From the NCBI GenBank assembly GCA_944384655.1, contig CALWUF010000058.1:1-47750 (forward strand): 47,750 nucleotides of DNA, written 5' to 3'. This document shows positions 32,198 through 39,750 of this stretch, one piece after another. Origin of the DNA: an uncultured Butyricicoccus sp. (lineage in GTDB: Bacteria > Bacillota > Clostridia > Oscillospirales > Butyricicoccaceae). Both the position numbers and the translations under genes were made by a program. The stretch's first letter is position 1, and every line of letters begins with the position of its first letter. The notes beneath the pieces are model-generated. The model had not been told where the DNA came from and did no database searches. It worked only from the letters and a program-made list of their open reading frames with translations.

Positions 32198-32587
32198 ATG
32201 TTTTTTTCACTCCCATTGCTGTCCATCTCCTGCCTGCTGCCGCTGATGATGCTGGTCGTTGGATTGCGCTGGAAAACTGCGATTCCCGCCCGTAACGCAA
32301 AGTTCAGCTATCGCACCACACTCGCTTGTAAGTCGGAGGAAACATGGGCATTTGCACACCGCTGCTTTGCCGCACGCTGCCGCAGACAAGGCGGAATTCT
32401 TCTCATCGCCTCGCTTGTCCTGTTGTTCGCATCATTTGTTGTTGCCCCTACCTGGTCAAGCGTCATGACAATGGCGTTGGTTTGCCTACAGGCGTTGTCT
32501 GTCCTGTTGCTGATTCTTCCAGTCGAAAATGCCATCTATCATCATTTCGGCGGCAGTTCGTCTGATGGAACACATACTGCTTGCTGA
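32198..32587 (+). CDS. SdpI family membrane protein
   Basis: A 129-aa protein with three hydrophobic segments (about 2-23, 67-88, 91-112). Between the first two lies FSYRTTLACKSEETWAFAHR, the conserved part of the SdpI family (GYRT...S.EEW.FA in relatives). In Bacillus, SdpI gives immunity to the SdpC toxin and holds the SdpR repressor at the membrane. Here neither sdpC-like nor sdpR-like genes are adjacent, so the role is unknown. Start ATG 32198 has AAAGGA upstream. It stands alone between a promoter and a strong terminator. Confidence 0.82.
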   Translation: MFFSLPLLSISCLLPLMMLVVGLRWKTAIPARNAKFSYRTTLACKSEETWAFAHRCFAARCRRQGGILLIASLVLLFASFVVAPTWSSVMTMALVCLQALSVLLLILPVENAIYHHFGGSSSDGTHTAC

Positions 32588-32595
32588 AATCCTTT

Positions 32596-32631
32596 TCCCC
32601 TTCGAGCCATGCTCCGAAGGGGATTTTTTTC
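32596..32631 (+). terminator. Terminator of the SdpI-like gene
   Basis: CCCCTTCG and CGAAGGGG arms with a ten-base loop, then ATTTTTTT. Confidence 0.88.
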
Positions 32632-32669
32632 TGATACCAGACTGAAAGAAAACTGTCAACAGATTGTTA

Positions 32670-32698
32670 TTGTTATTGTTGCCAATGTATTATATAAT
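32670..32698 (+). promoter_or_regulatory. Promoter of the FN3/VanW gene
   Basis: TTGTTA (32670-32675), 17 nt, TATAAT (32693-32698), 60 nt before ATG 32759. Confidence 0.75.
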
Positions 32699-32758
32699 AT
32701 GATTAGTAAATAACAGCATATTTCACAATTTTATGGCATAAAAAGGAGGCGTTTACAA

Positions 32759-35167
32759 ATGAAGATGAGAATCGTATCCATTCTTCTCGCCAGTGTCCTG
32801 CTTTTCAGTGGAATCGGTGAGCTTACAATTTCCGCACAAGCGGTCGAAGATGAGCCTGTCGTTCAGGAACAGACCTCAACCGATATACAGAGTATTTCCA
32901 TCCGTCCCAGCCACCTGTGGATGCAAGCGGGTGAGCAGACCCAACTCACCATCTCTATCCTGTCGGAAGGCTCTGAACAATCTGTTTCATGGTCGAGCAG
33001 CGATCCGACTGTCTGTTCTATCAGCAATGACGGTACAGTGACTGCATGCAGCAATGGTACAGCTACACTTACCGCTCAGATGGGCAGCGCTTCGGCGACT
33101 TGTACGGCGCAAGTTGGTCTCTGTGCACCCAAACTGTTCGACATTGTCATTGACAGCAAACAACATGCATCTCTGTCATGGGAACCTGTGCCAGACTGCG
33201 ACGGATACCGCATCTGGCGTCGCGCATCTGAAACAGAGAAATGGCAGATTATGGAAACTTTGACGGGCACAAATTGGACAGATACCACAATGTCCGCTGT
33301 CAACGGCTGGCAATACGCGGTGCGTTCTTATAAACTGCGCAACAGCCAGACCGATGATCCCGAAACCATCTGGAGCGAATCTTCCTGCACGGAAGTTCCT
33401 GTCACGGAACAACAACCTCAACTGGACGTTTCTACACAACTCCATGCACCGGTATTGATTTCAGCAGAAGCACTGTCGTCCGGCGGCATCCGCGTCAATT
33501 GGAATGCAGTTTCCGGTGCGAATGGTTACCGTGTCTACCGCAAAAACGGCAGCGAATGGGATCTGTTGCGTGTCGTCAAAAATCCATCTACAACCAGTTA
33601 CATTGATGCTTCCGCAGAACCCGCTACCACATATACGTATACCGTTCGCGCATTCAGCCGTGGCGGCAAAAAGATTTTACTCAGCGATTATGACACCACT
33701 GGCGTTTCTGCGACGGCTGTCACCCTCTCTATACCAAAACTCAATCGGGTCACGTCGAGCGCCTATGACCGTGTGACGGTCCACTGGTTTGAAACCCGCA
33801 ACGCGGACGGATATACTGTATACCGCCGCACCAATTCGACAGACAAGTGGACCACCTTGGCAACTGTTGTCAACGGTTCTACCGACAGCTATACTGACAC
33901 CACTGTCACCTGTGGTCAAACGTATTATTATACGGTGTCTGCCTATCACACCGTTGATGGGAAAAAGATTTCCACCAGCTATGACAACACGGGCATCAGT
34001 GGAAAATCACTGCCCAGCGCACCGACTCTGAAAAGCGCAGCATCTGCCAGTGCAACCAGCATCACCCTGTCCTGGGATACAGTCCCCGGTGCAAATGGCT
34101 ACCGCATGTATCGCAGAACAAGTACCTCTGATACATGGACTTGTATCGGCGATCTCACCGGCTCGAATAGAACCAGCTATACAAATACCGGATTGAAAAC
34201 CGGTCAACTCTATTATTATACGGTTGCCGCACTCTGCATACTCCCTGACGGCACGATTGTCAAAGGTCCCTACAATACCACAGGCATCAGCGGAAGACCA
34301 CTCCCCGACGCACCAACTCTGAAAAGTGCAGTGTCTGCCAGTGCAACCAGCATCACTCTCTCCTGGGGTACTGTCAGCGGCGCAAACGGCTACCGCATGT
34401 ATCGCAGAACAAACACCTCTGATGCATGGACCTGCATTGGCGATCTCACCGGTTCAAACAGAACCAGTTATACAAATACCGGCTTAAAAACCGGTCAACG
34501 CTATTATTATACCGTTGCCGCACTCTGCATACTGTCTGACGGTACGATTGTCAAAGGTCCTTACAATACCACAGGCATCAGCGCGGTTCCAACGGCAGCG
34601 CCATACAGCAATGTTTATGCAACGTATAGCACCAAGTACAATTCTTCTCAGGTAAACCGCACAACCAACCTCAATATTGCATGTAAAACAATCAATGGTA
34701 CCGTCCTCAAACCGGGTGAGACATTCTCATTTAACGGTAAACTCGGCGTCCGTACTCCGGAGAAGGGATATAAACCGGCTACCATCTTTACCGGCAGTAC
34801 CGGCACGGCACAGGAAGTCGGCGGCGGTATCTGTCAGGTCGCATCTACGATGTTCAACACCGCATTGCTTGCAAACAACACGATTGTGGAGCGTCACCAA
34901 CATTCGCAGAAGGTTTCTTACTGCCCGGTTGGACGCGATGCAGGTATTTACTATGGTTCTAAAAACTTCCGGTTCAAGAACAATACGAAGTATAACATCA
35001 AAATCAAGTCGTGGATTTCCGGCGGTACACTGACCGTCCAATTCCTTACGACAGAACAAGTGAAACCACCTGCCGTCAAGCTCACAGTTTCCAAATCCGG
35101 AAATACGTACACGTTGAAGCGCATCGTAAACGGCACAGTCAATTATACCACAAAGAGCACATACTAA
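32759..35167 (+). CDS. Secreted protein with Ig-like, five FN3-like repeats and a VanW domain
   Basis: An 802-aa exported protein. The signal peptide ends near residue 27 (ISAQA). A Big_2 Ig-like domain follows at about 43-119 (WSSSDPTVCSISNDGTVTAC). Five fibronectin-III-like repeats of about 97 residues span 122-611, each with a WxxxxGANGYRxYRR-type strand and YYYTVxA. A VanW domain is at about 618-765 (LKPGETFSFNGKLGVRTPEK, EVGGGICQVASTMFN, VERHQHSQKVSYCPVGRDAG). The VanW domain is common in Gram-positive surface proteins but its activity is unknown. Repeats 4 and 5 are nearly identical in DNA. No wall-sorting signal or membrane anchor is seen at the C-terminus. ATG 32759 has AAGGAGG 10 nt before it. 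Confidence 0.88.
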   Translation: MKMRIVSILLASVLLFSGIGELTISAQAVEDEPVVQEQTSTDIQSISIRPSHLWMQAGEQTQLTISILSEGSEQSVSWSSSDPTVCSISNDGTVTACSNGTATLTAQMGSASATCTAQVGLCAPKLFDIVIDSKQHASLSWEPVPDCDGYRIWRRASETEKWQIMETLTGTNWTDTTMSAVNGWQYAVRSYKLRNSQTDDPETIWSESSCTEVPVTEQQPQLDVSTQLHAPVLISAEALSSGGIRVNWNAVSGANGYRVYRKNGSEWDLLRVVKNPSTTSYIDASAEPATTYTYTVRAFSRGGKKILLSDYDTTGVSATAVTLSIPKLNRVTSSAYDRVTVHWFETRNADGYTVYRRTNSTDKWTTLATVVNGSTDSYTDTTVTCGQTYYYTVSAYHTVDGKKISTSYDNTGISGKSLPSAPTLKSAASASATSITLSWDTVPGANGYRMYRRTSTSDTWTCIGDLTGSNRTSYTNTGLKTGQLYYYTVAALCILPDGTIVKGPYNTTGISGRPLPDAPTLKSAVSASATSITLSWGTVSGANGYRMYRRTNTSDAWTCIGDLTGSNRTSYTNTGLKTGQRYYYTVAALCILSDGTIVKGPYNTTGISAVPTAAPYSNVYATYSTKYNSSQVNRTTNLNIACKTINGTVLKPGETFSFNGKLGVRTPEKGYKPATIFTGSTGTAQEVGGGICQVASTMFNTALLANNTIVERHQHSQKVSYCPVGRDAGIYYGSKNFRFKNNTKYNIKIKSWISGGTLTVQFLTTEQVKPPAVKLTVSKSGNTYTLKRIVNGTVNYTTKSTY
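34010..34591 (+). repeat. Tandem 291-bp duplication encoding FN3 modules 4 and 5
   Basis: The units 34010-34300 and 34301-34591 have exactly the same length (97 codons) and differ by only scattered bases, mostly synonymous. Long stretches such as TCGCAGAACA, ACCGGTCAA and AAAGGTCC recur in register. The other FN3 modules are far more divergent, so this duplication is recent or kept alike by gene conversion. Confidence 0.85.
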
Positions 35168-35177
35168 TTTGCTGACA

Positions 35178-35219
35178 CAAAAAAGATGGCAGGCACGTTC
35201 GTGTCTGCCATCTTTTTAT
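35178..35219. terminator. Bidirectional terminator between the VanW gene and the two-TM gene
   Basis: AAAAGATGGCAG and CTGCCATCTTTT arms with inner CAC/GTG pairing. A and T runs flank it, so it can end both converging transcripts. Confidence 0.85.
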
Positions 35220-35232
35220 CCCCAGTGTATAT

Positions 35233-36606
35233 TTACACTTCAAATACAATAATACCGCGTTGTTCCAATTCCCAAATATCATCCGAATTCTTTTTTATCC
35301 GTGCCGGGCGGAAATTTACCATCTCAACCGGAACAGACAGTGCAATTTCTCTTTCGCCTGTACCGACATGACAGAAATTAAACGCCATCGCCAACTCCGT
35401 GCACTCCGTCATACTGATCGGTACACCTTGACCTGGTGCACGTGGATGGAATCGAACCGGATTGAGCCAGATCAAATTCTCACCGGACAATACAAATAAA
35501 TCGCGGGAAATATCGTTGCCCTTTTCAAACGTACAATAGCCCCGCTCCAAACTGCCAAACTGATATGGCACAAATTGTTCCGGATTTGCACGCCAGGATG
35601 CATCCATATACAAAGAAAATGGTTCTTTCAACATTTCCGGCGTGCGGACAGTGGCTTGTTGCCGTGGTTTTTCCGACGATTGTACCGGTCTTCTGGTGTG
35701 CGAAACCGGCTTTTCCGATGGTCGCACCGATCTTCTGCCCTGTGACACAGGCTGCTCCCTCACAGGCTGTGTGGCTGAACGGTGCACACCATATTTTTGC
35801 ATATTTCTCTGCGGAGACCTGGTCTGCGCCACAGTCTGTACAGGCACATGTGCCCTATGTGGACGAATGGCACGCAACGCAATGTTAGACGTGCGCAACG
35901 CTGCCAATGCAACCAAATTGCTGGACAAAGCGAGCAAAAACGTCAAAATCAGCCAAATAGACGAACCTGATTTTTCCTCTGTGGCAGCTGTTTGTTCTTG
36001 ATCTGCTGCGTTGTCTTCGCCACCGTCTTCCGAACTGTCTTCCGAACTACCTTCCGTATCATCCTGCAAGTCCTGTTCCACGGCATCAACCTTCTGCAAC
36101 GAAGAGGAAAATACATTTGACTCATCGCTCCAGCCGGCTGCAACATCGGTAAACCCATTAAAATCACCGCTGTATGTATAACAGTCCACACCGTCCAGAA
36201 ATGCCAATCCATCCTGAAAGACACAAAGCGTATACGTTTTGTCTCGTTCCAGTTGATAATCCGCCTTGAACCGCCTATATTCGGAGCCGTCATACTTCAT
36301 AACCGCAAGCGCACCTTCATCCATGTATACATAGGTATTTTCGTCGTCCGGCATGACAACCCGAGCCAATGCGCCGCTGCTCCCCGCTTCCGGATCCTCC
36401 ACCTTTAATTCACAGATCACGGCGCCATCCTGTGAAGCTGCCTCCGTATAGGCTTGATATTCCGCTTGATATGCGATCTCTGAACCGTCCACCTGAACAG
36501 AGGCCATCTGCTGTGCATCTGCGAATACACGCAGAAGAAGCAGACCTATGCTGCATAGCAGCAGAACTCGCAATGCGCGTCCATTTGCCGCCCTTTTCCA
36601 TTTCAA
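35233..36606 (-). CDS. Two-TM protein of unknown function with acidic and basic linkers
   Basis: About 457 aa, no family recognised. TM1 is at about 12-28. An extracytoplasmic part (about 32-172) follows, ending in a very acidic stretch (175-215, Glu/Asp/Ser rich). TM2 is at 216-237. A basic, proline-rich linker (245-325) contains a 14-residue direct repeat (RRSVRPSEKPVSHT then RRPVQSSEKPRQQA). A folded cytoplasmic C-terminal part has SLYMDASWRANPEQFVPYQF and FNFCHVGTGEREIALSVPVE. The start is uncertain: GAGGGAGA lies 9 nt before TTG 36606; another TTG at 36615 abuts it. It is monocistronic with a good promoter. A membrane sensor or scaffold is a guess. Confidence 0.75.
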   Translation of the reverse strand: MKWKRAANGRALRVLLLCSIGLLLLRVFADAQQMASVQVDGSEIAYQAEYQAYTEAASQDGAVICELKVEDPEAGSSGALARVVMPDDENTYVYMDEGALAVMKYDGSEYRRFKADYQLERDKTYTLCVFQDGLAFLDGVDCYTYSGDFNGFTDVAAGWSDESNVFSSSLQKVDAVEQDLQDDTEGSSEDSSEDGGEDNAADQEQTAATEEKSGSSIWLILTFLLALSSNLVALAALRTSNIALRAIRPHRAHVPVQTVAQTRSPQRNMQKYGVHRSATQPVREQPVSQGRRSVRPSEKPVSHTRRPVQSSEKPRQQATVRTPEMLKEPFSLYMDASWRANPEQFVPYQFGSLERGYCTFEKGNDISRDLFVLSGENLIWLNPVRFHPRAPGQGVPISMTECTELAMAFNFCHVGTGEREIALSVPVEMVNFRPARIKKNSDDIWELEQRGIIVFEV

Positions 36607-36667
36607 AACAAACAATCTCCCTCTGTATGTCGAATCCTGTAAAAGTATGCAAATTCATGATGCTTTT

Positions 36668-36696
36668 ATTATAATCGTTCATGGACAGAATAACAA
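36668..36696 (-). promoter_or_regulatory. Promoter of the two-TM protein gene
   Basis: TTGTTA (36691-36696), 17 nt, TATAAT (36668-36673) on the minus strand. Confidence 0.75.
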
Positions 36697-36804
36697 GTTT
36701 TTATGTTCGTTTTTTATTGTTTTTGTAAGTTTGCCATCAAACGGTGTTGAATATATAGCAAAAACCCATTATAATTTATTGGTATAATATAAAATATACA
36801 ATTG

Positions 36805-36848
36805 AAAATCACCATCTCCAAACGAGGAAACGGTGAAATTTCCGTAAT
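36805..36848 (-). repeat. Hairpin repeat copy A (downstream tRNA terminator)
   Basis: A 44-nt unit, about 34 of 44 identical to copy B. On the minus strand CACCGTTTCC can pair with GGAGATGGTG, followed by ATTTTC. The T run is weaker than in copy B. Confidence 0.6.
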
Positions 36849-36907
36849 CGTTCTCCGTTCTGGCTGGTTTATATATCGTCCTTTTGGCATACGCAACAGG
36901 ATCAGAT

Positions 36908-36955
36908 AAAAAAAATCACCGTCTCCGACCAGGGAAACGGCGAAAAGCTCGTAAT
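36908..36955 (-). terminator. Terminator of the Phe-Gly-Cys tRNA transcript; hairpin repeat copy B
   Basis: On the minus strand GCCGTTTCC pairs with GGAGACGGT, followed by GATTTTTTTT. The 44-nt unit (36912-36955) is repeated 107 bp further on as copy A. Confidence 0.75.
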
Positions 36956-36990
36956 AATTTTTGCTCCATTTTTAATTATTACGAAATTGT

Positions 36991-37064
36991 TGGAGGTGCC
37001 ACCCAGAATCGAACTGGGGATCAAGGAGTTGCAGTCCACTGCCTTACCGCTTGGCTATGGCACC
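36991..37064 (-). tRNA. tRNA-Cys(GCA)
   Basis: On the minus strand it starts GGTGCCATAGCC and ends GGCACC-T-CCA, so the acceptor stem pairs and CCA is encoded. The anticodon loop is CTGCAAC, anticodon GCA; the T loop reads TTCGATT. Last gene of the three-tRNA transcript. Confidence 0.95.
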
Positions 37065-37067
37065 ATA

Positions 37068-37143
37068 TGGAGCGGATGACGAGGCTCGAACTCGCTACCT
37101 CCACCTTGGCAAGGTGGCGCTCTACCAGATGAGCTACATCCGC
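37068..37143 (-). tRNA. tRNA-Gly(GCC)
   Basis: Starts GCGGATGTAGCTC on the minus strand; anticodon loop TTGCCAA gives GCC; T loop TTCGAGC; encoded CCA. Only 3 nt separate it from tRNA-Cys. Confidence 0.95.
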
Positions 37144-37150
37144 AAATATG

Positions 37151-37227
37151 TGGTGCCTCCGGGCGGAATCGAACCACCGACACGGGGATTTTCAGTCCCC
37201 TGCTCTACCAACTGAGCTACAGAGGCA
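37151..37227 (-). tRNA. tRNA-Phe(GAA)
   Basis: The 5' end pairs with GGAGGCA before the encoded CCA; anticodon arm GGGGACTGAAAATCCCC gives GAA; T loop TTCGATT. First gene of the Phe-Gly-Cys unit. Confidence 0.95.
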
Positions 37228-37255
37228 TACGCTTTTACGTCAAGCAACGTTTGAT

Positions 37256-37284
37256 ATTATATCAAACAACCGACTGTTTGTCAA
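37256..37284 (-). promoter_or_regulatory. Promoter of the Phe-Gly-Cys tRNA unit
   Basis: Perfect TTGACA (37279-37284), 17 nt, perfect TATAAT (37256-37261) on the minus strand, between tRNA-Asp and tRNA-Phe. Confidence 0.88.
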
Positions 37285-37312
37285 GCATTTTTTATTTTTT
37301 ATCTCGATTCAT

Positions 37313-37334
37313 CGTCCGAAGGCGATGAATCGAA
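37313..37334 (-). other. Stem-loop after tRNA-Asp without U tract
   Basis: GATTCATCG and CGATGAATC pair around an eight-base loop, but the minus-strand continuation is A-rich (AGATAAAAAAT), so it is not a standard terminator. It could be a processing signal or a weak stop for the Val-Asp unit. Confidence 0.4.
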
Positions 37335-37346
37335 ACAAAAAATTGC

Positions 37347-37423
37347 TGGCGACCCAGAACGGGCTCGAACCGTCGACCTCTAGCGTGACAGGCTAGCGTT
37401 CTAACCAACTGAACTACTGGGCC
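37347..37423 (-). tRNA. tRNA-Asp(GTC)
   Basis: Starts GGCCCAGTAGTTC on the minus strand; anticodon loop CTGTCAC gives GTC; T loop TTCGAGC; encoded CCA. Confidence 0.95.
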
Positions 37424-37426
37424 AAA

Positions 37427-37502
37427 TGGTGGAAGTTACAGGGCTCGAACCTGTGACCCTCTGCTTGTAAGGCAGATGCTCTCCCAGCTGAGCTAAACTT
37501 CC
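37427..37502 (-). tRNA. tRNA-Val(TAC)
   Basis: Starts GGAAGTTTAGCTC on the minus strand; anticodon loop CTTACAA gives TAC; T loop TTCGAGC; acceptor AACTTCC-A-CCA. First gene of the Val-Asp unit. Confidence 0.95.
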
Positions 37503-37523
37503 GTGCCGTCCAGCGACTATTAT

Positions 37524-37552
37524 AGTATACTCGACTGACGGCTTTTTGTCAA
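37524..37552 (-). promoter_or_regulatory. Promoter of the Val-Asp tRNA unit
   Basis: Perfect TTGACA (37547-37552), 17 nt, TATACT (37524-37529) on the minus strand, just before tRNA-Val. Confidence 0.88.
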
Positions 37553-37616
37553 CAGTTTTTTTACCTTTTTTGAAAATATTTTATTGGATGTGAAACATGC
37601 GCAAAAATGGCAGAAA

Positions 37617-38516
37617 TCAGCCGTTTTGCTGTTCTCTTGCGGTCGCTGCGGTGAGTAAAACATCAATGTCTTCACGCGAGAGGTTATAAACCTTATCGCA
37701 AAACTGACAGGTAACTTCAATGCCATCTTCTTCGTCGCGCAGTCGCATCAGTTCATCCTTTCCCAGGCTGATGAGTGCACGTGTGACCTTTGCATGAGAA
37801 CATCCACAACGATACGAAATCGGTACACGTTCCAAGACCTCAATCTCGAAACCATCCAACACCGCCCGTGCCATGTCCTCCAAACTCATCCCCTTCTCAA
37901 ACATCGTTGTAACTGCGCCTGCTGCTGCGATGTTGGTTTCCATCCGTGTGATGTCCTCGTCCGTTGCCCCGGGCATCAACTGCACAATATAACCGCCGGC
38001 CTGCCTGACACTCTGATCTGTATCCACAAGCACACCAAGCGCCACAGCGGATGGAACCTGTTCACTCTCCGCAAAATATTTGGTAATATCCTCACCGATC
38101 TCGCCGTTATGCAGTGCAGTCGTTCCAGTAAACGGTTCGCCCACACCAATGTCCTTTATGACCATCAGATACCCTCGTCCGACACCGCTGCCGACATCCA
38201 GATGACCATTTGGTTTGAGCGCCAACTCCGCCGCCGGATTCTGCAAATATCCGCGCACACAGCCGTCACAGTCGCCTACAGCAGTGATTGTACCGAGTGG
38301 ACCATTGCCTTTGATCTGCAATGTGACAGAACCGTTGTCGTCCTTCAATTCACGTCCCATCATGGACGCCGCAGACAGCGTGCGTCCAAGTGCCGCAGTT
38401 GCCAGCGGCAAAGTACGGTGAATTTGACGCGCACGCTCAACCAGTTCGGTTGTACGTACTGCTGTAAACTTGATCTCCGCATTGCGGCAGATCACACGAA
38501 TCAATGTATCATTCAT
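37617..38516 (-). CDS. hslO: Redox-regulated chaperone Hsp33
   Basis: A 299-aa holdase activated by oxidation in the cytoplasm. The C-terminal zinc-binding redox switch is complete: CGC (in YRCGCSHAKV) and CQFC (in VTCQFCDKVY). The N-terminal part shows GNGPLGTITAVGD, VRGYLQNP and the GGYIVQLMPGA stretch typical of the family. ATG 38516 has GAGG 6 nt upstream. It lies 9 nt after the methyltransferase and is the last gene of the operon beginning with yerC. Confidence 0.95.
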   Translation of the reverse strand: MNDTLIRVICRNAEIKFTAVRTTELVERARQIHRTLPLATAALGRTLSAASMMGRELKDDNGSVTLQIKGNGPLGTITAVGDCDGCVRGYLQNPAAELALKPNGHLDVGSGVGRGYLMVIKDIGVGEPFTGTTALHNGEIGEDITKYFAESEQVPSAVALGVLVDTDQSVRQAGGYIVQLMPGATDEDITRMETNIAAAGAVTTMFEKGMSLEDMARAVLDGFEIEVLERVPISYRCGCSHAKVTRALISLGKDELMRLRDEEDGIEVTCQFCDKVYNLSREDIDVLLTAATAREQQNG

Positions 38517-38525
38517 GTTTCATCC

Positions 38526-39287
38526 TCATTTCCATGGTTTTCGCGCAATAAAAAAGATACGCTCCTCGTCTGCACATGGCGCATCATCCGACAGCTCACC
38601 GCGCAGCTCCACTTCGACAAAGCCTATCTGCTCCAGCATCCTGCACAGCATATCCGGCTCATAAATACGCTCCACATGGTGCTCCTGATAGCGATTCCAT
38701 GTATCATCTTCATTCCATTCAAAAATATCAAAATCATAATGGCATAAATCGCCGCCTTCAATGACAGCCTGCCACACACAAAATACATCCTCATCTTCGC
38801 GCACGAAACTCTGTCCGTCGATGCGTTCGAGCTTTTTCCGCGTATTGATATCAAAAATAAACACGCCACCCGGCTCTAAAAACACATGCACACGTCGGAA
38901 TGCCTCACACAATGCCGCCGGATCGGTCACATAATTGACAGAATCCAGACAACAGACACAGGCATCTATGCTGCCATACAAATCAAGCTGCTGCATCGGC
39001 TGATGCAACAACAGGACAGGGGATTTGAGATCCAATGCACAGCAATTTTCCTGCGCCATCATGAGCATTTCCTCCGACTGATCCGCACCAATCATATCAT
39101 ATCCACGTTGTGCGAGAATACGCGTCAGCGAACCCGTGCCACAGGCGAGATCAAGAATAATATTGGGTTTGACCTGTTTTTGCTCAAAAATCCGCTCAAA
39201 AAAATCCGCCCACCGTTCGTATGGCACGTCGTCGGTAAAGCGGTCATAGTATTCTGAGAGCAATGCGTACTCTGAATAATCATTCAT
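38526..39287 (-). CDS. Class I SAM-dependent methyltransferase
   Basis: A 253-aa Rossmann-fold methyltransferase. Motif I is ILDLACGTGSLTRILAQRGY, motif II MIGADQSEEML, motif III region LYGSIDACVCCLDSVNYV. The N-terminus YALLSEYYDRFTDDVPYERW and the late EHHVERIYEPDML are typical of small uncharacterised Firmicutes methyltransferases. The substrate is unknown. The start overlaps the yerC stop by 8 nt, so the two are translationally coupled. Confidence 0.88.
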   Translation of the reverse strand: MNDYSEYALLSEYYDRFTDDVPYERWADFFERIFEQKQVKPNIILDLACGTGSLTRILAQRGYDMIGADQSEEMLMMAQENCCALDLKSPVLLLHQPMQQLDLYGSIDACVCCLDSVNYVTDPAALCEAFRRVHVFLEPGGVFIFDINTRKKLERIDGQSFVREDEDVFCVWQAVIEGGDLCHYDFDIFEWNEDDTWNRYQEHHVERIYEPDMLCRMLEQIGFVEVELRGELSDDAPCADEERIFFIARKPWK

Positions 39288-39582
39288 GCTTGCCGTTCTC
39301 CTTCATGCGGTCAAGGGCTGTGCGGTATCCATCCGAGCCATACGTCAGGCATTTGTTGACACGGCTGATCGTCGCAGTTGATGCGCCGGTTTCCCGCGCA
39401 ATATCGCTATAAATACGCCCTTCATCCAGCATTTGTGCAACCTGAAAACGCTGCTCCATGGCGCGCAGCTCACTGATGGTGCATAGATCTTCAAAAAAAT
39501 TGCTGCACTCATCGATGTCCTTCAAATTCAGAATGGCCCGAAACAGATCATCCATAGATTTTCCTCTGAGCTTGCTGTTCAT
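39280..39582 (-). CDS. YerC/YecD family TrpR-like regulator
   Basis: A 100-aa DNA-binding protein. SKLRGKSMDDLFRAILNLKD, LCTISELRAMEQRFQVAQML and GASTATISRVNKCLTYGSDG match the YerC family, whose HTH resembles TrpR; target genes are not known. I prefer ATG 39582 because its product aligns with the Bacillus start and AGAGG stands 10 nt upstream; ATG 39555 (also with a site) is an alternative. It overlaps the methyltransferase start. Confidence 0.9.
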   Translation of the reverse strand: MNSKLRGKSMDDLFRAILNLKDIDECSNFFEDLCTISELRAMEQRFQVAQMLDEGRIYSDIARETGASTATISRVNKCLTYGSDGYRTALDRMKENGKHE

Positions 39583-39636
39583 CAATTGTATGCCTCTGCC
39601 GGGATATATTCCCGTCCCTTCGTTAAGATCAATCTT

Positions 39637-39665
39637 ATTGTAACACGTTAGTTTGTGAAAGTAAA
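39637..39665 (-). promoter_or_regulatory. Promoter of the yerC operon
   Basis: TTTACT (39660-39665), 17 nt, TACAAT (39637-39642) on the minus strand. In the leader CGGGA and TCCCG form a small dyad (39599-39613). Confidence 0.7.
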
Positions 39666-39686
39666 CCCGCAACTGATGGAAAGATA

Positions 39687-39727
39687 TGGACAGGCATACC
39701 ATTTACAAAAAACAGCATGCCTGTCCA
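39687..39727 (-). terminator. Hairpin after gatB
   Basis: TGGACAGGCAT (39687-39697) and ATGCCTGTCCA (39717-39727) pair perfectly around a 19-nt loop, 23 nt after gatB. The T-rich part lies in the loop, not after it, so it is a possible rather than typical terminator. Confidence 0.5.
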
Positions 39728-39750
39728 GGGATTGAATGAATCATTCGGGT

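Larger units (their letters stand above)
36616..36990. other. Intergenic region between the two-TM gene and the tRNA array
   Basis: It holds the promoter of the two-TM gene and two copies of a hairpin repeat that end the tRNA transcript. The middle part is AT-rich. No coding signal is seen. Confidence 0.6.

Noticed and set aside
36805..36955. Two spaced repeats as a minimal CRISPR array
   Set aside because: Only two imperfect copies, each a hairpin with a terminator-like tail, and no cas genes.
36884..37396. Plus-strand frames across the tRNA genes that look like short proteins
   Set aside because: They are antisense translations of tRNA-Cys, -Gly, -Phe and -Asp; similar spurious proteins are common in databases.
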